From the NCBI RefSeq assembly GCF_047553045.1, contig NZ_CP180208.1:744001-808000 (forward strand): 64,000 nucleotides of DNA. The letters run 5' to 3'. Source of the DNA: Sphingomonas_L flavalba_A (lineage in GTDB: Bacteria; Pseudomonadota; Alphaproteobacteria; Sphingomonadales; Sphingomonadaceae). This document shows, piece by piece, positions 24,863-34,002 of this stretch. A program made the translations under genes and the position numbers. Position 1 is the stretch's first letter, and every line of letters begins with the position of its first letter. Below the pieces are notes generated by a model that worked only from the letters and a program-made list of their open reading frames with translations, was not told where the DNA came from and made no database searches.

Positions 24863-25999
24863 ATGCGCGCGGGAGATATCGCGCCGCTGATCGGCGGCAC
24901 CTTTCTGGCCATGTATCCAATGATGACGACGCCGATCCTCGTCGGCGGGCTGGTCGATTGGGCGGGGCTGTCCGGCGAGCAGGCCGGGTGGATCGGCACG
25001 CTCTCGATCGGCGCGGTGGCGCTGGCGTCGATGCTGCTGCCGCGCCTGCTGCACCGCCACCCCGGCCGGGCGCTGCCCTTCCTGTTCGCGGCGATGCTGG
25101 CGGTTGGCTATGCCGGCTATTCGCTTGTGGCCGGTTTCCCGGCCTTCGTCGCGCTGGCGCTGGTCACCGGTATCGGCTCTGGCGGGCTGCTGGCGGCGAT
25201 GGCGATGCGGATCGCCAAGACCGCGCAGCCGGACCGCATTTACGGCATCATCTACGCGACCGCATCGATCGTGTTCGCGGCGCTGCTGTTCGCGCTGCCG
25301 CCGCTCGGTGAAGCCTGGGGCGTTCCGGCGGAGTTCCGGCTGCTGGCGCTGATCGCCGTCGGCGTGATGCCGGTGCTCGCCTGGCTGAAGGCCGATGTCG
25401 CGTCTGTGGGCGGGGAAGGCGGCGGCGTAGCCCGGCGACCGTGGGCGATGATCTGGACGGTGGTGCTGGTGATGACCATCGCCTTTCCACTTTACGGCGG
25501 CGTTTACGCCTTTTCGGAACGGCGCGCGGTCGACATCGGCCTTGGCGCGGCGGCGATCGGCGGGGCGCTGGCGGCGGCGACAGTGATGACCGTCGTCGGC
25601 GCGTTGCTTGTCGCATGGGTCGGCACCCGCCCGGGCCGCACGCTGCCGACGATGGTGACGATGGCGGTGGCGACATTGTCCTACGGCCTGGTGCTGGGGG
25701 CCGCCACGCCGCCGCTGTTCCTGGCCGGGATGCTGGCGTTCGGGCTAATGCAGATGGCGCTCAATTCCTATTTCTTCGGCCTTGCCTCCACCCTTGACCG
25801 CGAGGGGCATGTCGCGGCGGCGCTGCAGGGTTATTCCCTCATCCCCTACGCGCTGGGCGCCGGGTTGTTCGGCAGCCTGGCGGGGGACGGGGACATGCGC
25901 CTGCTGGCCTGGCCGGCGGTGGCGATCAGCATCTTCGCCGCGCTGATCCTGCTGCCAATGCTGATCCGGCTCGACCGGCAGGGCGAGGCAGCGGCGTGA
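24863..25999 (+). CDS. MFS transporter
   Basis: A 378-residue inner-membrane protein with about twelve hydrophobic segments. The start is the ATG at 24863, with TAGGAGAGG directly upstream. The longer frame from 24779 would run through the operator palindromes. It is the first gene of the operon MFS, APC permease, phospho-lyase, kinase, TetR. The substrate is unknown, and an amine or amino alcohol is suggested by its neighbours. Confidence 0.85.
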   Translation: MRAGDIAPLIGGTFLAMYPMMTTPILVGGLVDWAGLSGEQAGWIGTLSIGAVALASMLLPRLLHRHPGRALPFLFAAMLAVGYAGYSLVAGFPAFVALALVTGIGSGGLLAAMAMRIAKTAQPDRIYGIIYATASIVFAALLFALPPLGEAWGVPAEFRLLALIAVGVMPVLAWLKADVASVGGEGGGVARRPWAMIWTVVLVMTIAFPLYGGVYAFSERRAVDIGLGAAAIGGALAAATVMTVVGALLVAWVGTRPGRTLPTMVTMAVATLSYGLVLGAATPPLFLAGMLAFGLMQMALNSYFFGLASTLDREGHVAAALQGYSLIPYALGAGLFGSLAGDGDMRLLAWPAVAISIFAALILLPMLIRLDRQGEAAA

Positions 26000-27336
26000 G
26001 CGCGGAACTCGCCCGCGCGGCAATCGGCTGGCGGCAGATCGCCGGCCTTGGCGTCGCGCTGGTCGTCGCCGGCCAGTTTACCGGCTGGAATTACGGGCTC
26101 GCGGTGGGCGGTTGGGCCAACATGGTGGCGGCGACGCTGCTGATGGCGGTGTTGTGTTTCGGCCTGGCGCTGTGCGTTGCCGAACTGTCCGCCGCCCGGC
26201 CGAGCGCCGGCGGCCTCTATGTCTATTGCGAGGCGGCGTTCGGCCCTTTCGCTGGTTATGCCGTGGGCTTCGCGGTGTTCGCGGCGCTGTCGATCAGTAC
26301 GGGCGCGGCGGTGCAGTTCGTGTCCGCTTACTGCCAGCACGCCTTCGGCTTTGGCGGCTGGCCGCTGAAGCTGGCGCTGTTCGCCGCGATCATCGCGCTC
26401 CACGCCCGTGGGGTGGGGGAGGCGATGCGCTGGATGGTCGGCGCCGGGGTGCTGGCGGTCGCGGCGATCGTACTGTTCGACCTGACGATGCTGCCCTATT
26501 TCGATCCGGCCAAGCTGTCCGTCGGCGGCCGTCCGTTATCCATTGATCCGCGCGGTGTGGTCGCCTGTATCCCGTTCGCGATCTGGCTGTTCATTTCGGT
26601 CGAACAGACCGCCGCCGCATCGGAAGAAGTGCGCGACCCGGCCCATGCGATGCCGCGCGGGATCATTGCCGCGATCGTCATCCTGCTGTTGTCGGCGCTG
26701 AGCGTGCTGGTGCTGGCGGCCGGCGGCGGCGGTGTCGTGCAAGTCGGCGCCGCCGACGATCCGATGCTGGCGGCGATGACCAGCCCGCTGGCGGGCGGCG
26801 GATCGGGGTTGATGGTTGCGCTGGTCGGTACCGGCGGGATGTTGGGGCTGGTCGCGACACTGTTCTCGCTGATCTATTCCGCCTCGCGCCAGCTGTTCGC
26901 GCTTGCCCGCGACGGCCATCTGCCGGCGGTGCTGGCGCAGACCAACCGGCGCGGGGCGCCGCACGTCGCGCTGCTGCTGGTCGGTGCGATCGGCATAGCG
27001 ATGGCGTCTGTCCGCCCTGAAAGCATATTGCTTGCCGTCGTGCTGCTGCTCAGCGCCTCCTATGTCGTGCTGCTCGCCGCGTTCATCCGCCTGCGCCGTA
27101 GTCAGGCCGATCTGCACCGTCCGTTCCGCGCCTGGGGCGGGCAGGTGACCGCTGCGCTGTGCCTGTGCCTGGCACTGCTGGTCTGCGCCGCCTGTTTCCA
27201 GGTCGAGATGCCGGTGCTGGTTGCGCTGGGGATGCTGCTGGGCGCCGCCGGGCTTTGTTATCTGCAAAGCCGCCGCCACCGCGCCGCCGCTTCTCCCGTC
27301 TTTGTTTCGCCGATGGAAAGGTCGTCCGATGTCTGA
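25996..27336 (+). CDS. APC superfamily amino acid/amine permease
   Basis: A 446-residue permease with about twelve transmembrane segments. The early VAGQFTGWNYGLAVGGWANM and ELSAARPSAGGLYVYCEAAFGP regions match the APC family, including ethanolamine permease-like members. It starts with a GTG that overlaps the MFS stop by four bases (GTGA). Together with the following phospho-lyase and kinase it would supply a cytoplasmic amino alcohol. The exact substrate is inference. Confidence 0.87.
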   Translation: MSAELARAAIGWRQIAGLGVALVVAGQFTGWNYGLAVGGWANMVAATLLMAVLCFGLALCVAELSAARPSAGGLYVYCEAAFGPFAGYAVGFAVFAALSISTGAAVQFVSAYCQHAFGFGGWPLKLALFAAIIALHARGVGEAMRWMVGAGVLAVAAIVLFDLTMLPYFDPAKLSVGGRPLSIDPRGVVACIPFAIWLFISVEQTAAASEEVRDPAHAMPRGIIAAIVILLLSALSVLVLAAGGGGVVQVGAADDPMLAAMTSPLAGGGSGLMVALVGTGGMLGLVATLFSLIYSASRQLFALARDGHLPAVLAQTNRRGAPHVALLLVGAIGIAMASVRPESILLAVVLLLSASYVVLLAAFIRLRRSQADLHRPFRAWGGQVTAALCLCLALLVCAACFQVEMPVLVALGMLLGAAGLCYLQSRRHRAAASPVFVSPMERSSDV

Positions 27337-28612
27337 TGATGCTGCGCTGCTGGAGCGGCGATTCCGGGTCATGGGGCGCAACGCGCCGCTGTTCTACGAC
27401 CGGCCGGTGCATCTGGTGCGCGGCCATGGCGTATGGGTGGAGGATGCCGACGGCCGGCGCTATCTGGATGTCTATAACAACGTGCCGCATGTCGGCCATT
27501 GCCACCCGCATGTCGTGGAAGCGATCGCCCGACAGGCGGCGACGCTGAACCTGCACACCCGTTATCTGCACGAAACCGTCGTCGCCTATGCAGAGCGGCT
27601 GACCGCGACCTTCGCCGAGCCGCTCGATGCGGCGGTTTTCACCTGTTCCGGCACCGAATCCAACGAACTGGCGCTGCGGCTGGCCCGCTATCGCAGCGGC
27701 GGGCGCGGCATCATCGTCAGCGATTTCAGCTATCACGGCAATTCGGAGACGCTGGCGGCGGTGACCACCTGCTTCCCGGTGCCGGAGCCGTTCCCCGTCT
27801 TTGCCCGCAAGGTGCCGGTGCCCGACCCCTATCGCGACCGGCAGGGGCGGGACGACGGGGCGCTCGGCGACCTGTTCGCGGCGAAGATCGCCGAGGCGGT
27901 GCGGTCGCTGAAGGCGGAAGGGATCCCGCTCGCCGCGCTGCTGATCGACACGCTGTTCGCCAACGAGGGGTTGCCGGAGCCGGTGCCCGGCTATGTCGCC
28001 AAGGCGGTCGCCATCGTCCACGAGGCTGGCGGCCAGTTCATCTGCGACGAGGTGCAGGCCGGCTTCGGCCGCACCGGCGACGCGATGTGGGGCCACCAGC
28101 TGAGCGGCGTCACGCCGGATATCGTCACGCTCGGCAAGCCGATGGGCAACGGCCACCCGCTCGCCGGGGTGATCGCACCGGCGGAGTTGATCGATTCCTT
28201 CGGCAAGGCGGCGACCTATTTCAACACCTTCGGTGGCAATCCGGTGTCGGCCGCCGCCGGCATGGCGGTGCTCGACGTGATCGAAGATGAAGGGTTGCTG
28301 GAGAACAGCCGCCGGGTCGGCGCCCATGTCCGTGCCGGGCTGGAGCGGCTGATGGCGCGGTACCCGATCATCGGCAATGTCCGGGGCAGGGGGCTGTTCT
28401 TCGGCATCGAGATCATCGCCGACGCGGGCGAAAAGACACCGGACCCGGCGCTGACCAAGCGGCTGGTCAACATGATGCGCGACCGGGGCGTGCTGCTCAG
28501 CCGGATCGGGCGGTACGACAATATCCTGAAGATGCGGCCGCCGATGGTGTTCACCACCGCCGACGCCGATCTGCTGCTGGCGACGCTCGACAACGCGCTG
28601 GCGGCGCTGTGA
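27329..28612 (+). CDS. Class III aminotransferase-fold PLP enzyme, probable amino-alcohol-phosphate phospho-lyase
   Basis: A 427-residue PLP enzyme from the ATG at 27329, overlapping the permease by eight bases. Visible sites are the phosphate-binding SGTESN, DEVQAGFGR, and the PLP lysine in TLGKPMGNGHP (Lys270). The segment YNNVPHVGHCHP closely matches the NNV.HVGHCHP signature of ethanolamine-phosphate and 5-phosphohydroxylysine phospho-lyases (ETNPPL/PHYKPL), which eliminate phosphate and ammonia to give an aldehyde. The next gene is an APH-fold kinase, as expected for that pathway. An ordinary omega-transaminase remains possible. Confidence 0.85.
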   Translation: MSDDAALLERRFRVMGRNAPLFYDRPVHLVRGHGVWVEDADGRRYLDVYNNVPHVGHCHPHVVEAIARQAATLNLHTRYLHETVVAYAERLTATFAEPLDAAVFTCSGTESNELALRLARYRSGGRGIIVSDFSYHGNSETLAAVTTCFPVPEPFPVFARKVPVPDPYRDRQGRDDGALGDLFAAKIAEAVRSLKAEGIPLAALLIDTLFANEGLPEPVPGYVAKAVAIVHEAGGQFICDEVQAGFGRTGDAMWGHQLSGVTPDIVTLGKPMGNGHPLAGVIAPAELIDSFGKAATYFNTFGGNPVSAAAGMAVLDVIEDEGLLENSRRVGAHVRAGLERLMARYPIIGNVRGRGLFFGIEIIADAGEKTPDPALTKRLVNMMRDRGVLLSRIGRYDNILKMRPPMVFTTADADLLLATLDNALAAL

Positions 28613-29661
28613 AAGGCCCGGCGATGCCCGATTTCTATGCCTTGGCGGACGATGCGCAGGCGGTTCTGCTGACCGGCCTCGCCAGCGCGGCGCTGGCCCG
28701 CTGGGATGGCGCATTCGGTGCGCCGGAACTGGTCAAGTATCGCGAGAATGCGGTGTTCTCCGTCCGCCGTGCCGATGGGGTGCGCGTGGCGCTGCGCGTT
28801 CACCGCCACGGCTATCATTCCGACGCAGCGCTGCATTCGGAATTGCACTGGATGCAGGCGCTGGGCACGTGCGGTGTCGCGGTGCCGCCGATCGTCCCGG
28901 CTGCGTGCGGCAGCATGTTCGTAACCGTCGCCGCGCCCGACATTCCCGAACCGCGCCAGGTCGACATGCTCGGCTGGATGGCGGGCGCGCCGGTCGGCTC
29001 CGCCGAGGACGGGCTGGTGCTCGACGCGGCGGCGGCGGAGCGGCTGTATTTCGACGCCGGGGCACTGGCCGCGACGGTGCACCGGGAGACGCGGGCAATG
29101 CGGCTGCCCGACGGCTTCGTCCGCCATGCCTGGGACGAGGCCGGGCTGATCGGCGACAATCCGCTGTGGGGGCGTTTCTGGGAACTGGCGATGCTGACCG
29201 ATGCCGACCGCGCGCTGCTGGCCGAGGCGCGGGCGCGGGCGGCGCGGGACCTGACCGCTTTCGGCCGGACGGCGGAGAATTACGGGCTGATCCATGCCGA
29301 TTTCGTGCCGGAGAATTTGCTCAGCGAGGCAGGGCGGCTGAAGCTGATCGATTTCGATGATTCGGGTTTCGGCTGGCACATGTTCGAACTGGCGACCGCG
29401 CTCTATTTCAACATCGACGAGCCGTTCTACCCGGCGATCGAGCGGGCGCTGTTTGCCGGTTATCGCTCGGTGCGGCCGTTGCCCGCGGCAGAGGAATCGC
29501 TGTTGCCGCTGTTCCTTTTCCTGCGCGGCACAACCTATCTCGGGTGGATCCAGACCCGGCCGGAAACCCAGACCGCGCGTGAGCTTGGCCCGATGCTGAT
29601 CGCGCGGATCAGGCAGGTGGCGCACGCCTATCTTGCCTCGCCCCCGGCCGCACCGGCATAG
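28609..29661 (+). CDS. APH-fold small-molecule kinase, hydroxylysine/amino-alcohol kinase-like
   Basis: A 350-residue phosphotransferase of the aminoglycoside phosphotransferase/homoserine kinase II group. The ATP lysine region is LRVHRHG, the catalytic loop is LIHADFVPENLL (Asp231, Asn236) and the metal site is LIDFDDSG (Asp248). It overlaps the phospho-lyase stop by four bases from the GTG at 28609. The ATG at 28624, with AAAGG upstream, may be the real start. The kinase-plus-phospho-lyase pair is the known layout for amino-alcohol catabolism: ATP phosphorylates the hydroxyl, then the lyase releases phosphate and ammonia. The actual alcohol is unknown. Confidence 0.85.
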   Translation: MKGPAMPDFYALADDAQAVLLTGLASAALARWDGAFGAPELVKYRENAVFSVRRADGVRVALRVHRHGYHSDAALHSELHWMQALGTCGVAVPPIVPAACGSMFVTVAAPDIPEPRQVDMLGWMAGAPVGSAEDGLVLDAAAAERLYFDAGALAATVHRETRAMRLPDGFVRHAWDEAGLIGDNPLWGRFWELAMLTDADRALLAEARARAARDLTAFGRTAENYGLIHADFVPENLLSEAGRLKLIDFDDSGFGWHMFELATALYFNIDEPFYPAIERALFAGYRSVRPLPAAEESLLPLFLFLRGTTYLGWIQTRPETQTARELGPMLIARIRQVAHAYLASPPAAPA

Positions 29662-29671
29662 GGCGCGCGCC

Positions 29672-30289
29672 ATGAACGCGGGACGACCAGCAAACACTCA
29701 GGCACGGGGACGCAAGCGGCGGGACGCGCTGCTTGGCGCCGCGCGGCAATTGCTCGCCGAGCGCGAGAGCGATCAGATCACCCTGGTCGATGTCGCCGCG
29801 CGTGCGGGCATCCCGAAAAGCTCCGCCTATCACTTCTACGCGGACGTGCTGGAACTCTACAACGAACTGGTCACGGTGCTCGATGCGGAACTCCAGCAAT
29901 CGATTGTCCGCCCGATCGGCCCGGTCGAGGGGTGGGAGGCGCTGATCGGTGTCGTGATCGACCGCGCCGCGCTGTACTTCGCCGAGCATCCGGCGGCGCA
30001 GCAACTGATGCTCGCCTCGCAGACGCCGCCGGCGGTCAAGCGGTCCAGCCGGCGCGCCGACATCATGACCAGCGGCCTGATCGAGCAGCATATCGACGCG
30101 CAGTTCGTGATGCCCGACATTCCCGATCGCAGCCGCATCTTCTTTCACGCGGTCGAGGCGGCGGACCTGATGTTCGGCCTGTCGCTGTTCCAGTACGGGG
30201 CGCTGAAACCCTCGATGGTCGAGGAGGCGAAGAAAATGTCCTGCGCCTATCTTGGCCTGTACATCCCGCGCTTCCTGCCGCGGCGCTGA
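29672..30289 (+). CDS. TetR family transcriptional regulator
   Basis: A 205-residue regulator from the ATG at 29672. The N-terminal helix-turn-helix is ITLVDVAARAGIPKSSAYHFYADVLELYNEL, and the all-helical C-terminal domain would bind the inducer. As the last gene of the transporter/phospho-lyase/kinase operon it probably represses that operon and the divergent SDR through the palindromes at 24762-24842. Its stop shares the TGATCA palindrome with the stop of the convergent hydrolase gene. Confidence 0.9.
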   Translation: MNAGRPANTQARGRKRRDALLGAARQLLAERESDQITLVDVAARAGIPKSSAYHFYADVLELYNELVTVLDAELQQSIVRPIGPVEGWEALIGVVIDRAALYFAEHPAAQQLMLASQTPPAVKRSSRRADIMTSGLIEQHIDAQFVMPDIPDRSRIFFHAVEAADLMFGLSLFQYGALKPSMVEEAKKMSCAYLGLYIPRFLPRR

Positions 30290-30904
30290 TCAGCGGCCGG
30301 CGAGGATGCGCCGGGCCTGATCCTCGTCGACGACCTCGGCATATTTGGCCTGAAGATCGAACAGATTGGCATCGTGCTGGGCGGCGCCGCGATCGGCGCA
30401 ACCGTCGCGCGCGACGAACGGGGCAAAGCCATGCTGCAAGGCGTCAAGCGCGCTGGCGCGGACGCAGCCGGAGGTGGAAAAGCCGGTGATGACCAACGTG
30501 TCGACGCCAAGGGTGGTCAGCATCGGCGCGAGCGCGGTGCCAAAGAAGGCGGAGGCATATTGCTTGGTAACGACGATGTCGTCCGCCGCCGGGGTCAGCA
30601 CCGGCGGGAAGGCGCCGAGCGGCGACCCCGCCTGAAATTGGGCGAGCGCCGGGACCTTGCGATAGAACAGCCCGCCGTCCACCCCGCCGGGCGCGTAGAC
30701 GACCCGGGTGAAGATGACGGGGGCCGAGGCGGCCCGAGCCGCCGCCGCCAGCCGCGCGGTTGCCGCCACCGCCGCTTCGCCGTCCAGAAACAGCGAGGAT
30801 GTGGGGTCGAGATAGGCCATGACCATGTCGACGATCAGCAGGGCCGGGCGGGCGCCGGGTGCGAGCATCCCGCTGAACGGATCGGCTGAGCCGGGGGATG
30901 CCAT
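30290..30904 (-). CDS. Cysteine hydrolase, N-carbamoylsarcosine amidase-like (isochorismatase fold)
   Basis: A 204-residue hydrolase with an intact triad: Asp26 in LLIVDM, Lys114 in VVTKQYASAF and Cys147 in TGFSTSGCVRASALDA. The TSGCVRASA segment is that of N-carbamoylsarcosine amidase and related amidohydrolases. It is the last gene of the HyuAB operon, starting two bases after the CoA-transferase stop. In creatinine breakdown an ATP-dependent N-methylhydantoinase (HyuAB type) makes an N-carbamoyl amino acid that such an amidase splits to amine, CO2 and ammonia, and the same logic may apply here. Confidence 0.88.
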   Translation of the reverse strand: MASPGSADPFSGMLAPGARPALLIVDMVMAYLDPTSSLFLDGEAAVAATARLAAAARAASAPVIFTRVVYAPGGVDGGLFYRKVPALAQFQAGSPLGAFPPVLTPAADDIVVTKQYASAFFGTALAPMLTTLGVDTLVITGFSTSGCVRASALDALQHGFAPFVARDGCADRGAAQHDANLFDLQAKYAEVVDEDQARRILAGR

Positions 30905-30906
30905 CT

Positions 30907-32100
30907 TCAGATCGCGCCCTGTGCTTCGAGGGCGGCGAGCGCGGCGGCGTCCAGCCCGAGGAGCCTGCCGTACACCTCTGCATTGTCCTGCCCGACGCGC
31001 TCCGGCGCGGGGGTGCGGATGCGGCCCGGCGTTTCCGAAAATTTCGGGAAGCTGTTCTGCATCATCACCTTGCCCCAGCGCGGCGTGTCGACCTCAACCA
31101 GCGCCTCGCGCGCGGCGAAGTGCGGGTCGGCGATCATTTCCGGTGCGCGGTACATGCGGCCGGCGGGAATGCTGTGGGCGATCATCGCCGCTTCGACTTC
31201 GTCGACGCTGCGGGCGCTTGTCCAATCCTCGATCAGCGCATCAAGCTCTGCCTGGTGGCGCCCGCGCGAGACATGGTCGACATAGCGCGGATCGGTGGCC
31301 AGTTCCGGGCGGCCTATCGCCTGGCATAGCCGGGCGAATACCGCGTCCTGATTGGCGCCGATCAGGTAATCGCCGTCGCGGCACTTATAGACGTTGGATG
31401 GCGCGATGCCGGGCAGCACCGAGCCGGAACGTTCACGGATATAGCCGGATTTCTGGTATTCTGGGACCAGGCTTTCCATCACCTGCAACACCGCCTCGTA
31501 CAGCGCGGAATCGATCACCTGCCCGCGGCCGGTGCGTTCGCGGGCGTGGAGCGCGGCAAGCGCGCCCATGCAGCCATAGGTTGCCGCCAGACTGTCGCCG
31601 ATCGATACGCCCATGCGCGACGCCGGCCGGTCCGGGTCGCCAACGATATGGCGCCAGCCGCCCATCGCCTCACCGATGCCGCCGAAGCCGGCGCGCCCGG
31701 AATAGGGGCCGGACTGGCCGTAGCCAGAGACGCGCACGATGATCAGCCGCGGGTTGACCGCGTGAAGAACGTCGGGGCCAAGGCCCCATTTTTCCATGGT
31801 GCCGGGTTTGAAATTCTCGATCAGGATGTCGGCGGTCGCCGCCAGCTTGCGCGCCAGTTCCTGCCCCTCCGGCATGCGCAGATTGGCCGACACCGCCTTC
31901 TTGTTGCGGGACACGACTTCCCACCACAGTTTCTGGTCACCGCGCCCCCAGTTGCGCATCGGGTCGCCGGCGCCCGGCGGCTCGATCTTGATGACCTCCG
32001 CGCCCATGTCGCCCAGCAACTGGCCGCAGAATGGACCGGCGATCAACTGGCCCAGTTCCACCACCCGGATGCCGTGCAGTGCCCCGTGCTTTTCCTCCAT
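30907..32100 (-). CDS. Class III (CaiB/BaiF family) CoA-transferase
   Basis: A 397-residue family III CoA-transferase from the ATG at 32100. The N-terminus ALHGIRVVELGQLIAGPFCGQLLGDMGAEVIKIE is diagnostic. The catalytic aspartate that forms the acyl anhydride is Asp169 in MGVSIGDSLAA, the same number as in formyl-CoA transferase. It would activate a carboxylic acid to its CoA thioester. In this operon the acceptor is probably the acid later cleaved by the HMG-CoA-lyase-like enzyme. The longer frame to 32568 overlaps HyuB and is not real. Confidence 0.93.
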   Translation of the reverse strand: MEEKHGALHGIRVVELGQLIAGPFCGQLLGDMGAEVIKIEPPGAGDPMRNWGRGDQKLWWEVVSRNKKAVSANLRMPEGQELARKLAATADILIENFKPGTMEKWGLGPDVLHAVNPRLIIVRVSGYGQSGPYSGRAGFGGIGEAMGGWRHIVGDPDRPASRMGVSIGDSLAATYGCMGALAALHARERTGRGQVIDSALYEAVLQVMESLVPEYQKSGYIRERSGSVLPGIAPSNVYKCRDGDYLIGANQDAVFARLCQAIGRPELATDPRYVDHVSRGRHQAELDALIEDWTSARSVDEVEAAMIAHSIPAGRMYRAPEMIADPHFAAREALVEVDTPRWGKVMMQNSFPKFSETPGRIRTPAPERVGQDNAEVYGRLLGLDAAALAALEAQGAI

Positions 32101-32111
32101 CTTCCTTTCTC

Positions 32112-33989
32112 CTAACCCGCCGTCGCCGATTGCGGCCGCCATGTCGGCTGCCGTGGCGCGGGGAGGCCCGTTTCCGCTTCGCACCGGGCGCGCAGCGTGT
32201 CGATGTCGGGGCCGAAATCGAATATCGGCAGCGGACCGCTGCGCCCGGCTCGCATTTCGGCGCGCAAGGCGGCGGTGGCGGTTTCGTCCACCACCCCATC
32301 GGCAAGCACGACGCCGTAATCCCGCGCCCCGTCTGCGCTCACCAGCCCCTGGCGGAATTCGCGCGCGACCAGCGCCGGGTCGCGATCCAGCGGGTCGCCC
32401 CAGCCGCCGCCGCCCCAGGTGATGTAGTGCAACTGGTCGCCGGCCTCGACCTGAAGCTGTTCCAGCTTGTTGCCGACAATGGTCCGCGTGCCGTCCGCTT
32501 TCTCCAGAATCTTGCGGGCGCGGGCCCCCGGCGCGCCGCCGTTGACGCCCCAAGGCGGCACGAACCAACGGTCGTCGTGGATCGCGATAACCCCCGGCTC
32601 CAAAAAGCGGTACGTCATATGGATGCCATTGCCGCCCCGGTGCAGCCCGGCGCCCCCCGAATCCGGCGCGGTTTCATAACGCTCGATCCGCAGCGGGAAA
32701 TAGCGTTCCAGGAATTCGTTGGGCACATTGGTGAAGCCGGGCCACAGCGAGTGGCCATCCGGCCCGTCCCCCAGCGGGCGCCCCGGAATCCCGCCGAAGC
32801 CGATCTGGAACAGCTGGAACCACTGTCCGCCGGCATCGACCCCGGAATAGAACAGGTGCGGGCTGGACGAGAAGCCGGCGGCGTTCAGGAATTCCGGTGT
32901 CTTCTGCCCCAGCAGGCCGCCCAGTATGTCGAAGATGCGGCCGAGCGCATGGGTCCGCCCCGACAGCGCCGCCGGGAAGCGCGGTTTCAGCAGCGAACCT
33001 TCCGGGATGCGGACCTCGATCAGATCGTAGAAGCCGTCGTTGAACAGAATCTGCGGGTCGAACACCATGATCATGTAGATGCCGAAGAACATCTTGAACA
33101 TGTTCTCGTTCAGGTAGAAATTGATCGACGCGTCCGATTGCGGATCGGTCCCGTCGAAATCCAGGATCACCCGGTCGCCTTCGCGCCGCATCGTGCATTT
33201 GATCCGGTACGGGCCATAACCCATGCCGTCGTCGCAGATGTAATCTTCGAAACTGGCGGGCTCCTCGCTGATCGAGCTGGCGATCAACTGCTTCATCGCG
33301 CGGTGGTTGCGCTGAAGCAGTTCCTGCGTTGCCGACACGTACAGATCGTCGCCGAACCGGTCGCTCAGTTCCAGCAGGCGCCGCGCCGCGACCCGGCACG
33401 ACGCGATCAGCGCGTTCAGGTCGGCCATGCACCAGTCCGGCTTGCGCGTCTGGTGCATGACCAGCCGGACAAGATCGGCGTTATATTCGCCCTTGCGCCA
33501 GATTTTTACCGGTGGGATGCGCACGCCTTCCTCGAAGATCGAATGCGCGTCGATCGGCATCGATCCGGCGACCTTGCCGCCGATGTCCGACTGGTGGCCG
33601 AACATCGCGGTGTAGGCGAGCAGGCGGCCGTTCTTGAACACCGGCAGCAGCACCAGCCAGTCGTTCGAGTGGCTGATCGCGCCCTCGACCGAATAAGGGT
33701 CGGACAGCAGGAACAGGTCGCCATCCTCGACCGTGCCGTCATAGCCGGCGAGGAAGCCGCCGATGAACGAGCCGAACTGGCCGACGATCATCCGCCCCTG
33801 ATGGTCGGCGATCAGCGGAAACGCATCGCCCTGTTCGCGGATGCCGGGCGACATCGCGGTGCGGACAAGGGTGGCGTCCATCTCGATCCGCGCATTGCGG
33901 AGGGCGTTTTCGATGATGTCGAGGGTGACCGGATCGATCTCGATGCCGGCGAAGGGCGTGGGGTTTGACTGGACGATGGTCGCGGGCAT
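32112..33989 (-). CDS. hyuB: Hydantoinase B/oxoprolinase family protein
   Basis: A 625-residue HyuB-type subunit. It begins IDPVTLDIIENALRNARIEMDATLVRTAMSP and contains GQFGSFIGG, FGHQSDIGGK and the glycine-rich GGNGIHMTYRF and WGGGGWGDPLDRDP, all typical of the family. With HyuA it forms ATP-dependent hydantoinases, oxoprolinases, caprolactamases or acetophenone-type carboxylases. Which of these applies cannot be read directly. The partner amidase favours a hydantoin-like ring. It starts 13 bases after the HyuA stop. Confidence 0.92.
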   Translation of the reverse strand: MPATIVQSNPTPFAGIEIDPVTLDIIENALRNARIEMDATLVRTAMSPGIREQGDAFPLIADHQGRMIVGQFGSFIGGFLAGYDGTVEDGDLFLLSDPYSVEGAISHSNDWLVLLPVFKNGRLLAYTAMFGHQSDIGGKVAGSMPIDAHSIFEEGVRIPPVKIWRKGEYNADLVRLVMHQTRKPDWCMADLNALIASCRVAARRLLELSDRFGDDLYVSATQELLQRNHRAMKQLIASSISEEPASFEDYICDDGMGYGPYRIKCTMRREGDRVILDFDGTDPQSDASINFYLNENMFKMFFGIYMIMVFDPQILFNDGFYDLIEVRIPEGSLLKPRFPAALSGRTHALGRIFDILGGLLGQKTPEFLNAAGFSSSPHLFYSGVDAGGQWFQLFQIGFGGIPGRPLGDGPDGHSLWPGFTNVPNEFLERYFPLRIERYETAPDSGGAGLHRGGNGIHMTYRFLEPGVIAIHDDRWFVPPWGVNGGAPGARARKILEKADGTRTIVGNKLEQLQVEAGDQLHYITWGGGGWGDPLDRDPALVAREFRQGLVSADGARDYGVVLADGVVDETATAALRAEMRAGRSGPLPIFDFGPDIDTLRARCEAETGLPAPRQPTWRPQSATAG

Positions 33990-34002
33990 GGTCGCGCTCC
34001 CT

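Noticed and set aside
30290..30904. Reading this hydrolase as a true isochorismatase or nicotinamidase
   Set aside because: The TSGCVRASA segment and the HyuAB context fit carbamoyl or maleamate amidases better, and no siderophore or NAD salvage genes are nearby.
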